This document shows positions 1 through 11,280 of a stretch of DNA of 64,000 nt, in pieces. A program made the position numbers and the translations under genes. Position 1 is the stretch's first letter; the number at the start of each line of letters is the position of its first letter. The DNA is from Acanthochromis polyacanthus (lineage: Eukaryota > Chordata > Actinopteri > Pomacentridae), in contig NC_067123.1 of the NCBI RefSeq assembly GCF_021347895.1, positions 8,605,547 to 8,669,546 on the forward strand. The letters run 5' to 3'. The notes under the pieces are model-generated. The model was not told the origin of the DNA. It saw only the letters and a program-made list of their open reading frames with translations, and did no database searches.

Positions 1-1184
1 CTTCGACCAAATGACAAATTTGCATGTTTATTGTGCATTCTTTTGTATATTGGTTTGCTTAACTTTCTATCTATCTATCCATCTATCCATCCATCCATCT
101 GTGAAAACCACTTTTAAATGACATCAAAAGTGAAGATAATTGCTGCATTTGAAAAAAAATTATTATTCAGGGCTGGAAAATATCAAATAATTTCTATCTC
201 TTATTTTACAGCTATTCCCTGTTTTGTTAAATTACACATAAGTAATAAAATCACATCAAATAATTTAATTTATTTAATTTACATGTTAACAATACATAGA
301 AAGACAAAAAATTATAGAAAGTCTGCAATTAATTCAAATTTTTCAAATGATTAAAGTTTTTTTTTACCTACTCTAAAGAAATTTTATCAAATTAAATTAC
401 TTCTTTTGTCTTTTTATAATAAGTAAAAATCCTAGAAAGAAAAAAAGTATTAAAGGTATTAATTTACAAGTCAGACCTGAAAAAAGTGCCAAAACTCTGA
501 CTATCCATATTTTCATACATGATCATTTGTGCTTTTATAGTGTTAGACAGTAGAAATGAGTTTTTTTTTACTGTTTACATCAGCAAAAAATGTTATTTCA
601 CAGATATTTTCAGAAAGTTTATTGTGCTCCTTTTTTTATTTTTTATTTTTACAGTGCAGTAGAGTGAAATATCCTGATTAAATACAGTAAACTAAAATAA
701 AATATTAGCTTATGCTATTTCTACTTGGTTTCTATTGTTTAAATTGAAATATCTTTAGGTTTTCAGTCTGTCCATCCAGGGCTTGATCATTATTAGCCAG
801 AAGTGAATGATTTTCCTTTTGTTTTTGAAAAAAGAAATCATGACAACACCTGAAGAGGTTACAGTTTTCTTGATGAACTTTCATCATTTACTATTTTGCA
901 GATCTCAAAGTGATCAAACGTTTCTGCTGACATGACTTTCAACACAACATGGAGTCTAGAGATCAATCAATTATCAGTCTCCAATTATCAGATACAATAT
1001 TGAGGATCTTTCCACTTATTGGTATTATCATTTTTAAATGATTCCCACAAAAATTAGTTAATTTAAACAACTTTGGCAGTGATACAGGTGTCCACTCAAT
1101 CAAGCAATGCCCCTATCTATGGCATTATCTGATTGGTCAGGAGGAATAGCCAATCAACACTGAGGGATGCATTTTGAATAAACG
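1..1184. other. AT-rich gene-free stretch
   Basis: AT-rich sequence with many short A and T runs and frequent stop codons in all frames. Apart from the microsatellite near its start I see no coding exon, RNA gene or recognisable mobile element. It ends where a Tc1-type MITE begins. Confidence 0.6.
67..100. repeat. (CTAT)/(CCAT) microsatellite
   Basis: Tandem tetranucleotides, first CTAT units and then CCAT units, form a 34-bp imperfect array. Such tetranucleotide runs often mark decayed LINE or SINE ends in fish, but no such element is recognisable beside it. Confidence 0.85.
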
Positions 1185-1470
1185 TAGTACAAGTTTGGGG
1201 TCACTTAGAAACGTCCTTATTGTGAAAAGAAAAACAGTTTTTATCAAAGATAACATTAAATGAACCAGAAATCCAGTCTAGACATTGTTAATGTGGTAAA
1301 TGGCTATTCTAGCGGGAAACGGCTGATTTTTAATGGATTATCTCCATAGGGGTACAGAGGAACATTTCCAGCAACCATCACTCCTGTGTTCTAATGCTAC
1401 ATTGTGTTAGCTAATGGTGTTGGAAGGCTCATTGATGACTAGTTAAATCATCATTAAAAGTATGAGTTTT

Positions 1471-3147
1471 CTTTCACATTTGAGCAGGACAATTCCTGCT
1501 ATCCTAGATCTGATTAGGGATTTTAGTAAAATCTCAGGTTATACAATCAACAATACTAAATCTTCTATTTTATTGCTCAATGAGAAAGAGGCGGAAAAAC
1601 CAGCCCCACAAGCTCAATATTTTAAAGTGGTGGATCATTTTGAATATTTAGGAATAGAAATTAGGCGTAAACTAAATTTGATTGTTATATCTAACTACGA
1701 ATCTTTAATGAATGATATAACAGGATTGGTGGATCGATGGATGTCTTTACCTCTTTCTTTGATTGGTAGAATTAGTGTAATAAAAATGAATGTGCTCCCC
1801 AAAATGCTGTATATTTTTCAGAATCTACCTTTGCCCCCACCAACTGAATTTTTTGAACAGGTTAAAAAATTATTTACAGGATTTATTTGGAAAAATTCTA
1901 AGGCCCGAATTAGATTGTCTTTATTACAGTTACCATATAATAAAGGAGGACTAAAATGTCCAAATATAAAGTGGTATTATTGGGCAACTCAACTGAGGTC
2001 AATTAAATTCTATTTCGAGACAAAAGACATCCCGCAGTGGAGGGAGATGGAGTCGGAGGGTCTGATTTTACCATTACCACAATACCTTTATTCAGACAAA
2101 ATTTTTAAACTTGTTAAAAAAAGTGAAAATCCGATAGTTAAAAATATGATTCAAATCTGGTCTAAAGTACGCAAATTTGTAAAGGAGTCTTGTGATTTAT
2201 CTCTCTATTCTCCAATTTGGGGTAACCAAGATTTTATTCCTGGAAGGGCAGACACTGTTTTCCGAGAGTGGGCATCGAAGGGATTAAATACTATAAAAGA
2301 TCTCTATAAACCAAATACAGATGCCTTAATGTCCTTTGAGGAAATAACAAACAAATATAATATTAATAAAAAATACTTATTCAAATATCTTCAACTTAGG
2401 AGTTTCATTAGAACTAATCAGAATAATATGAACAAGCCTCAAAAAACAGTTTTAGAAAAAATTATTACTAAAAATAGTCTGAGTAGGGGTGCTATTTCAG
2501 AGATATATAATTTATTATTGTCTACTTCGACTGATAATACAGACTCCAAATTGAGAGCATGGAATGAGGATTTACAAACAAATATCTCAAAAGAGGACTG
2601 GGAATTGGCATGTGCCAGTGTACATAAACAATTAGTCAATACTCGATTTAGGCTTCTCCAGTACAAGTGGTTTATGAGAGTCTATGTTACACCAGTAAAA
2701 CTGCACAGATATAATCATAATGTACCTGATATATGTACAAAATGTTTAAATGATAAAGGAACATTGTTCCATTGTATGTGGACATGTCCTGAAGTGGAAC
2801 TCTTGTGGGACGAGGTTAAAATAGCAGTAGAGTCAATCATATCGAAGGATATTCCAAAAAGTCCTGCGTTTTTCATTTTAGGAATATATCCAGAGAAACA
2901 CAATTTTTCAAAAACTGAAAAAATAATGATTAATATGTGTCTGATACAAGCAAAAAGAATAATTGCAATATATTGGAAAAAAAGTAAGAGACCCAAACTG
3001 GTGCACTGGGTGAAACAGATGCTCACAGTATATCCTCTAGAAAGAATTACATGTTTTAGGAAAAAAAAGTTGTCTATATTTGAAGAGGTGTGGGGACAAT
3101 TTAAAGATTTTGTGGGAAATTTTGATTTGACAGAAGATACTGATTAA
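1471..3147 (+). pseudogene. L1-type ORF2 protein, C-terminal fragment
   Basis: About 558 codons are open and end at a TGA/TAA-rich tail. The ATG at 1462 lies in the duplicated target site, so it is fortuitous and not the family's start. The first residues correspond to the region after the catalytic aspartates of the reverse transcriptase (SGYTINNTKS region), followed by the thumb and C-terminal domain. A zinc-knuckle-like C-x2-C-x8-H-x4-C motif is visible; counting from the ATG at 1462 it is C425, C428, H437 and C442. This motif is typical of the ORF2 C-terminus in L1/Tx1-type LINEs. The endonuclease and RT catalytic core are absent, so the product could not retrotranspose on its own. L1 versus Tx1 clade is not resolved. 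Confidence 0.9.
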
Positions 3148-3476
3148 ATTGAAATTAATATTTTGCTGTGGACCTATACAATATAATTTGTGCATCTAAG
3201 TATGTAAATGTACCATTTGTTTTCATGTTTGGTGGCATGTTAAGGTTTTAAGCTCAATCAATTTCTGGCAAGGTAATGTTTTTTTTTTTTTTTTTGCTGT
3301 TATGTTATTTGTTCTTGTGTGCATGTTTCTTCTTTTTTTAAAAAAAAAAATCTTTTCTAAAATCTGTGCAATATATAAACAAATGTTTTACCTGCAAACC
3401 TGGGACAGGAAAGGTTGGAATACTGTTCTTGCAGAGATTTTTATGTGAAAACCAATAAAAACATTGTTATAAAAAA
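1472..3476 (+). mobile_element. 5'-truncated L1-type LINE with target-site duplication
   Basis: The insertion is flanked by a 16-bp direct repeat, AAAAGTATGAGTTTTC, at 1456-1471 and 3477-3492. This is the expected mark of target-primed reverse transcription. The body is the C-terminal part of an ORF2, then a 3' UTR of about 320 bp with AATAAA at 3454-3459 and a terminal A run at 3471-3480 that merges into the second repeat. The 5' end falls just downstream of where the reverse-transcriptase active-site box should be, so this is a dead-on-arrival copy. The long uninterrupted frame suggests a fairly recent insertion. Confidence 0.93.
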
Positions 3477-3535
3477 AAAAGTATGAGTTTTCATGGAAAT
3501 TGCCTGGGTGACCCCAAAGTTTTAAACGGTAGTGT

Positions 3536-5549
3536 GTGTGAAGCATAAATAAGGCTAAAATAAACAAAAATATAATAAACTTTCAAAAAAGTTTGTGGTT
3601 GGATTTTGCTTTTTTTTTCTTCAGTTTTGACACTGGAATTCTCTTTCTTCTTTTAGTCTTCTTGATTACAAATACTCACTCTCGATGCAGAAAAATCCAT
3701 ATCAGTTGACTCTGACCTGAGTCGGCTGCTGAATTTATACCTTCTGGATATGCAAAGATGGTGACATTAACCAACATTTACACCAGATTAACTGAAAAGT
3801 TGATTACATGTCAGCTACCACAGTTTTAGCAGGAGTAAAAACAGTCTAAAAATGAGCTAATTCCATATAAAGCTACATTTTCACCACTTCAGTGCTCCCA
3901 CTGAAACATATGCCAACATTTCCACACTCACATCCCACCGCAGAGACACGGCAGCCGGTGCACAAATTGCCATCACCTGACTGTAATCCAGTATAGCTTA
4001 GCGGTGAGTTATAGCCCATTATTCCACTGCTATACAACAGGCTTCAGACTATGGAGGTGGAGATAGGGCTCCTCAGGCGCTCAGCACTCACACGAAGCTT
4101 ATTCCACCTTGTGTGCGAGAGGCAGCCGGGGAGGACCTGGGCTGCTTATCAGCGTATATACTGGGCCACAAATGGAGCACCATTGTGTGTGTGTGTGTGT
4201 GGAGGAGGAGTGTGCATCCATCCCAGAGGTGTCAGAGTTATCTCCCGAGGCCAGAAAGAAAGAGGGAGAGACAAGGCAAGTGCAAGACAGAGATGGATGG
4301 AGAGGCGGCGAGGAGGAGGGAGGAGACAGAGAGAGAAAGGAAGAGGGAAGAGGACGGAGAGTAAAGATGGAGAGTAAAGTGCTGTCAGCCAGGTGCAGGG
4401 AGGCGTGTAAGACATGGTCAATGTGTCAGCGGATGCAGCTCTCACACACTTACATGTGAGCCGGACGGACACAAACACACACAAACACAACAGCGAGGAA
4501 CCAGCTGATGCCCGGCGTCGTCTTCCAAACTAATAGTCGACTGTCAAGTCAGAGTCACGGGAGAAACTATCTGTGGAAAACATGACTGAACTCAGGACAA
4601 ACTCACCACTGAGGACTTGGGTGACATTGTATTATGTTTCTATATAACTGTCAAGCAAATTTACATGCTAACTTTTGAAATATTGCAAAAAATGTTGAAA
4701 AAATATGACACTAGCTGCTTCGGAGCAAATATCCAAGGCTTTGCAGTGCCGTCAGAAGGTGGCACTCTAGGCTACATGACTCTAATAAACAGCAGACGAA
4801 GCTGCAAACAGAATCAGCCAACTGCTAAAAAAAAACTTCAACAAAAGGAAGAAAGAAGCAAATCTTTGTCCATCTACATGAGAAAAATGATGCAAAATCT
4901 TGATGTTGCATCCTGTTCGAAACCAAAGACAATGAAGGATATGGAAACAGCTGATGTGAGTTAAATGTTCGCAACATCAGGACTTACTAAAAAAATTGTT
5001 TCCATTTCCTACAATATAAGCCCCAAAACCTGTTAGCAGATTTGAAAAGCTAGTCATAGCCTCAAAACTGCCAAAATTAAACCATTTATCAGAATCTGAC
5101 ACTGTAAAAGCACTAAGAATCTTTGGATTTTTAACTTTCCAATCATCCTTGAACCAGTGATGTGTGATATACAGTTGTGTCAGGAAGTTAAAAACCATCA
5201 TATTTCATCCAAATCATTTAATTCCATGTGTCTCTTTTAAAATTTCACCCATAACAGTCTGCAGCAATCAGATTCGGTAAAAAAACAAAATTTTTGCATT
5301 TCTCAGGACAACCGAGGAGTCATTACTAATTCAACCGTCACCAACTATCATGTGACAAGAATTCAAAGAGCTTTCGGCTGAACTGCAGGCAGTGTTGACA
5401 CCGAGCACAGAGGAAACAAGTATAGAAACAAATGAAAAATGAACGCAGTAAAATATCTCTAGTTTGAGTCATAATTTTTCCCAGTACTGGCAACACCTGT
5501 GGGCACTTGGAAAATGTTTTATCAGAGTATTGATGCCTTATTGCTTTTA
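3536..5549. other. Gene-free stretch with a purine-rich segment
   Basis: No supported gene. Features seen are a short (GT)n run at about 4182-4201, a GA-rich purine tract at about 4240-4380 that generates long spurious frames on both strands, and mixed-composition DNA from 4500. An open frame at 4617-4964 begins with TTG, has no recognisable domain and is not called as a gene. Confidence 0.55.
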
Positions 5550-6220
5550 CAAGCGTGTCAAACATAAGGCCCGCGGTTCAACACCGGCCTGTTACGGTAC
5601 GATTTTGTAAAGTGTAAAACTTACAGAGGTAAAAATGATTACTTCCTGTGAAAACATTTAAAGATGCTGAACATTGTGCGATACGATGTTAGACAGTAGC
5701 GTCAGGACGACAGCGTTTGATTTGTTTGAACTCTATTGTTGATTTACTGCCACGACCTTTATGCATTTTTTCTGTATACATTTTCTACATTTACAAGGCA
5801 GGGGGACAACTTACACTTCTTCCTTAATAGTTCCCACTTTAGTTTGTATGGTGTGGTGTCAGGATTACTACACAGATGTGGAAATGAATGTAAATTTAAA
5901 ATCATTTCTCGATCTTGACAAGCTGTAAAATACTATACTGTTCAGTTCCAGACAGCTGGGACTAAATGTAGATGCTCTGTGATCTGTAAGTTGTAATGCA
6001 CAAATAATAAACTGAGGCTTCATGTTGTTGAAATTTCACTTATTTTGCTGTAGAAATTTCAGGTTGTTAATAATGTTCTATAAAAAGATAGTTCATTAGA
6101 TAAAAATTTGGAGTTGTTGATATTTATCGGTTATCATGTTCTGATTTTACTGGTCTGGCCCACTTGAGATCAAATTGGGCTGAATGTGGTCCCTGAACTG
6201 AAATGAGTTTGATGCCCCTG
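5550..6220. mobile_element. hAT-like non-autonomous element
   Basis: The left end reads CAAGCGTGTCAAACATAAGG and the right end ATGAGTTTGATGCCCCTG. These are inverted versions of the CAGGGGTGTCAAAC-type terminus common to vertebrate hAT elements. Next to the right end is the GGCCCACTTGAGATCAAATT block I associate with the same family. The element is about 671 bp with no transposase frame. The 8-bp target duplication expected for hAT elements is not clear (TGCTTTTA against GCTGACAG), so the copy is old or its edges are slightly misplaced. Confidence 0.65.
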
Positions 6221-9200
6221 GCTGACAGAATAACCCTGTGCAATGCTGTTATTTTCTACATCCAGAGGAACCTGTGAAATCTGCGAATTTCCACCTATAG
6301 AAGAGTCGGTGCGATATCAACAGTAGTCATGTATATTTCTTGTTTTCTTTTAGGTTGTCCACTGATGTCCCTACATTTTTGCATCTCCATTGTTGCTACA
6401 ACACTGCAAATGTCCCCATTAATAAAGGCTAATTTTATCATCTCTTACGTTAATGTTTTTGTAGTCATTTTTTGGTACTGACGAAGCAAAGAAAATCTTT
6501 TTTGCTTTGTTTTGATGATTTATGGCATCATAACTTCATCATAAGGTTGCACAGAAGACATTTTTGAGTTATATCTACTTTCAGCCATGGTTGGTTTGTG
6601 TCCATAGAGGTGCAGGACTTATTGCTGCAGTGAAAAATGAGCCCACAGTGAGGAAAAATGTAACAGCAGCAGAAACTGCTTCAGGTTAGAAGGTTAAATC
6701 TTAAAATTAATATGTTTTGTGCTGTTGACCAGCATAACTCACACACACTGCGTTGAACTGATTAATTAATTAATGCTGTAAAAACTGAGGAGATTCATTC
6801 GAGTGTCTAAACATCACGGCTTAATCCCTTTCAATATTAATATAAGATCGAAAGGACAATGAAGTGCGTCCGATACAAGCATCTCTTCCTGTGACCTGAT
6901 TCTTTATCTTGGAAAAACATGCCCTCCCGTTTTAGCACCAGTGGTCAGAGGCAGCCGAATATTTCCCTGCATTCACGAGGAAACACACAAACACAAGCAG
7001 AGTCGGCGCTGGGCAGCAGACTCGAGCCGGCACCTGCTCCCTTGTCTGGACCGGTTGTGAACAGGTGAGGAAAAGCTCAACTGCTGTGACAAGCTAAACA
7101 CAACAACACCGTTCCTCTGGGAGGCACAAGAAAGGAGATGGAAGGAGGGTGGATGAAAAAAAGAGAAAAAAAAAAGAGAAGTAGGCGCCAGCTGGGATGC
7201 AGGTGGGCCCAGATTCTGTGCATTCTGCCTGATAATGATGCTAGAAGGGAGGGAAACAATGAGAGAAGACAGAGGAGGCCAAGAGAGAGAGAAAAAAAGG
7301 AAAGGAGAGAGAGCAGCTGATGGAGAGAGAAAATGTGCTGGAGAGAAAACAGACAGAGGAGGTTAGAAGTCAGCAGGTAAATCCAGGAGGGAATAAAAAG
7401 ATTGACACAGAGTTGAGTCCATCTGTGTCAGTCTCTGCAGCCCAAACTGACTGAGTGACCTCATGATCGACTGACTGGCAGAAATCCTGCTCTGATTACT
7501 GACAGACCGACAGAAGCCCGGCTGGGTTTATAAATCACTCGCCGGCTGTTTATTGTACTGAACACAAAACTGACTCTTAGAACTGTCTGGTCAGATGAGT
7601 AATACTTATCTTTAACCCCTGTATAACCCCTAACAGTAGGATACAGTGATTAAACCCCATCCAGACATGCGCTCTTTCCATTAATCTGACAGCATCTGAC
7701 GCGCATGTCTGATCAGCATCCTGGTAATTTTACTATCGACTCACAAAGACAAACTTACAAGAACGAATCTGTAACATTTCTGTATCCTTTTCAACACATT
7801 AACTGATAAACATGCACACCTCTGAGCTGTGTGAGGCGATTTGAAGAATGCTTTTCAAACATTTCAACACAGATATTTGCCCAAAAAGAGAAAAAACTGT
7901 GAGCCTCATCCTTTCTTAACATCCACTGATGTATGGGTTGCAAAAATTCAAACACTTCTCATCTTAAAAATACAGCACCAACATTTTGAAATCTACCAAT
8001 TTACAAAACAAATTGAACATATTGATATTAATATTTTAGGCCACTGACACTCAATACAGGTCACTCAATGAGGCAGCTCATATGCCACTGGGAATTAGAG
8101 TGAGCATCTTGAATCAAGCTTGGTTTTATAGATTTGCATTAGTCAGAGGTCATTAAATGTCACAGAAGGCTTTGTCATGGTGCCCATTTTTGAGCTAAAT
8201 CCCCACAATACTCTCTGCTTGCCAGTACTGAACGATCTGCCTCCTCTTAGAAAATGGTATCAGAAATATAAAATATTTAAAAACTGTTAATTGGGACATC
8301 TCTAAATGCCACATCTATTATAAACCGGAATGCAGATTCTGCAGCAGGTCAGTTACTTGAGATTCATGAATAATGATTGTGGGAATAGATCAGATTTTTG
8401 ACAAAACACTAACAGGAACTGAAGTTAATTTGTTGCTTCCAGCTGGTTGTAGGAGTCTTTCCTCTGAGTTAAATATCTGCAGCATCAAACAGCAGCAGTA
8501 TCCATATGAGCATCTCTAAAGCGAGAAAGTTAAGTACCTTCACTAATTAGCTATAATTATAAATTATCCCTGACATGGAGACAGGATGGATCCGAATCTA
8601 GCAGCAGGTCATACTATGTACTTTTCAGGTTGAGTACTGTTGGTAAAGTTGTAGTTAGATTATCAGGACATCAGAGGAGGAAATCACAAATACACTAGAC
8701 TGCTAGTAATTGATCATTTTGGTTGGTTGCTCTTAGTTTGGATTAAGTTTATTAGTGCATTGGTACTCATTATACATCTCCTTGGAGTGTTTGGTCTCTT
8801 GTGTATGTCAAATATTGCATAGAAATGTCTGACAAAGGAATTAAAGTGTCTGTTTAAAATGTAGAATTCCACCATACAGCCAAAACTGTGTGGACATGTC
8901 TTGGTCAAAGCTCTTTACAGTTAATGGACGCCTTTATAGTGTTGCATACAGTGATATTTCAGCCCAGTGGTTCCCAAAATTGCATATTTTGTCAGCCTTT
9001 TCCTAATTTTTTCCCCTTGTGAAAGATTAAATTCTTTCATCTTTCAGATCAAAGAATTGAATAAAACCGAGCACGCTTCCCGAGCTTGTACAAGTACTCA
9101 TCGCTCGGTCAAAGTCAAAAACAAAGAAGGGTCAAACGCTGCTCATGCTGGTGGGAAAATTACTTCATTTATTCAATTTTTCAAAGACACACTCGTTGCG

Positions 9201-9999
9201 ACTAAGTAAAACAGAGCGTTAAAGGTGTGTATGTGGGCTGAGGAACAGGTACAACAAATTGTGCTGTTTTTCATCAGCCGCTGTTTGACAAATTACTTAG
9301 AGAAGGTTTTTTTATTTTATTTCGGGTCACAGTGTGAAGTTTAAATACAAAATATTCCATCATAATGACCTGTTTCTCATCCCTCACCTGTCAGCAGCTG
9401 CTTCATTCTGACATGCTTTGAGTGTATGATTAGTTTACTGACAGTCTTTATGTCTCATCTGTACTAACTGTCCTCTTACAGTTTGTCCGGCGCTTGGTGT
9501 CAGCTGTGATGTTCCTCCTAATGCATCACCGCCAATTAACCAAGTCAAATTCGGTTTGCTCTCGCTGTAGTTTGGCACACGGACACCAGACTGGTTCTAA
9601 TTGTCTTTCTGAAGGAAACCGCTTGCGTCCGACTTCTCCTCTCTGATAGCTTTTCAACAGTAAACGGATCTACTAGGCTTTGATACTACACTCTGGGGAT
9701 TTGCAGGAGGTGTTCAAAGTGTTTTAAGTGGTCCAAGTTTGGTGGAGTGTTCTGGCAGCAGGCCGGACCACCTGCTTCACTGGTCGGTTAGCTGATCAAC
9801 ACAGTGAAAGTGATTGTGAAAATGAGCTTTTCTTGATGATTCCTGCAGTTATTCTCTGCACAGCAAAGTTAATTTGTGTCTCGTTAATGTTTGATGCCAA
9901 CAAGATGATACAGTGCTTATCAATCGTATTAGACCGCCTGCCATAAAAATGAGAAAACAGAAATATTTTAGAAATCTGTCATGAACTTGTTTCAGACTA
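6221..9999. other. Gene-free stretch
   Basis: No supported gene. A purine-rich tract at about 7130-7340 produces lysine/arginine-rich spurious frames. A segment at about 6573-6655 has an inverted relative at 46290-46372 and is listed separately. The remainder is unremarkable single-copy-looking DNA. Confidence 0.5.
6573..6655 (-). repeat. Dispersed repeat, inverted relative at 46.3 kb
   Basis: The reverse complement of this segment shares the blocks TTTTTCACT, AGTCCTGCACCTC and CATGGCT in the same order and spacing with 46290-46372. By eye the two are about three-quarters identical over about 85 bp. The family is not recognised. Confidence 0.5.
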
Positions 10000-11280
10000 A
10001 GAATTGCATTGTTAGTTATTAGGCAAATAACAAACTCGAACAATTAAATAGTCCTTATTCACATATTTTAATCAAAAATCTTAATATTTTGTTTGACTTG
10101 ATAACGGCTTGCATTCTGCTGCCATTGTTTTTATGGACTTTTCCACAGTTTCTTGTTATTGAGTTCTAAATACTTTCTTGCTGTTCCCAGAGACTTGCTT
10201 TGGATAAAACTTTTGTGCCATCAGTTTTTGAATTCAATACATCCCAGATCTGTTCAACAGGATTCAAGTCTGGACTTCGACTTGGCCGGTCCATCAGTTC
10301 TAAATTCTTGTTTCTCAGTCCATTAGTCTCTGAACAGCTTTGAAGTATGTTTGGGGTCATTGTCTTCTTGGTAGATGAACCCACAACCTATCAGGTTCAA
10401 TCCAGAAGAGGTTTCGTTGTTAAACATAGCAATGACAATTAATGTGATTCGTGATCCATGATGCACCAAGATGTTGTGGTAGATCTTCTTGTTCATGACA
10501 CCATGGATGTGAATTATTTTGCTCAAGTCTTTCCACAAATGGAACCACATACCATAATGAATTCTCCATCATGTTTCACTGTGGGTGCAATGACATTGAC
10601 AATGATGACAATGCTGACCCAAGAATTCAAACTTGGACTCATCTGTCCAAAGTACCTTCTTCTGGTCATCTACAGTTCAGTGTTTGTGCTCCCTGGCCAA
10701 TTTTAGGGATGTTTGGATGTTTGCAGGCCTCAATGATGGCTTCTTAGCAGCTATTCTTCCCTTTATACCTTGTTCCTTCAGTCATCTACTTATGGTCATT
10801 CTAGAGACTTTCTCAGATTCTGATCTAGAAGCATTTGTCTCTGCCTGAAGATTAGCAGTGGTCTTCCTTCTGTCTCTCGTACTTCAGATCTTGAGGCGTC
10901 GGACATCTGCTTCAGCTAGCTTTCATGTTCAGCCTCTTCCTTGGCACATTTTGAAAAGTACCAGTCTTTGCAATTGAGTCCAAGGCATACTTGACCACAC
11001 TGTGAAAACACTTTATGTCTCAAAGACCATCCAGCAACATGACGCGCTTTAATTCAGACTCTGTCTTTCTCAGTAAGTTCCCTACACTTCACCATCTTGA
11101 ACAAGTTGAGGAATTTTAAACTGAATTCACTTTTTTTTTTTTTTTTACCAAATTTGAGCCAGCATACTGGAATTCTCTGAGAAATCAGAAATTAATCAAG
11201 AATAACATAAGACTAAACTTCTTTCTGTTCAGGAATGCAAGCAAATAACTGTGATGCGGCAACTCAATCAAAAAATAACA
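10000..11280 (-). mobile_element. Decayed Tc1-like transposon
   Basis: A roughly 1.2-kb block reads on the minus strand as a damaged Tc1 transposase with short non-coding flanks. I could not define clean terminal inverted repeats, so the edges are approximate. It is unrelated at the terminal-sequence level to the other Tc1 remnants here, so it represents a separate Tc1 family. Confidence 0.75.
10140..11094 (-). pseudogene. Tc1-family transposase pseudogene
   Basis: The transposase would start at an ATG near 11094 on the minus strand, giving MVKCRELTEKDRV and resembling Tc1 N-termini. Downstream, in broken frames, are QEDNDPKHTSKLF (second catalytic Asp) and SPDLNPVEQIWDVL (catalytic Glu region). 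The pieces are separated by frameshifts and stops, so the product is not functional. Family knowledge: these proteins bind the terminal repeats through paired helix-turn-helix domains and cut and paste DNA at TA sites. Confidence 0.82.

Larger units (their letters stand above)
1185..3535 (+). mobile_element. Tc1-type MITE copy 1, split by an L1 LINE
   Basis: The left arm (about 1185-1471) starts near AAGTTTGGGGTCACTTAG. The right arm (3493-3535) ends with the inverse terminal sequence GTGACCCCAAAGTTTTAAAC followed by GGTAGTGT. Four other copies of the family lie at 32264, 38525, 38801 and 50419, all on the same strand. Uninterrupted copies are about 360-370 bp with about 30-bp terminal inverted repeats. 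The terminal sequence matches a Tc1/mariner family I recognise from fish, but no transposase is present, so the family depends on an autonomous relative. The LINE at 1472-3476 divides this copy, making the MITE the older element. Confidence 0.85.

Noticed and set aside
4051..4490. Overlapping open frames of 83-116 codons on both strands
   Set aside because: Produced by a GT run and a purine-rich tract; low-complexity content, no domain, several frames open at once.
4617..4964. 115-codon plus-strand frame
   Set aside because: Starts at TTG rather than ATG and has no recognisable domain.
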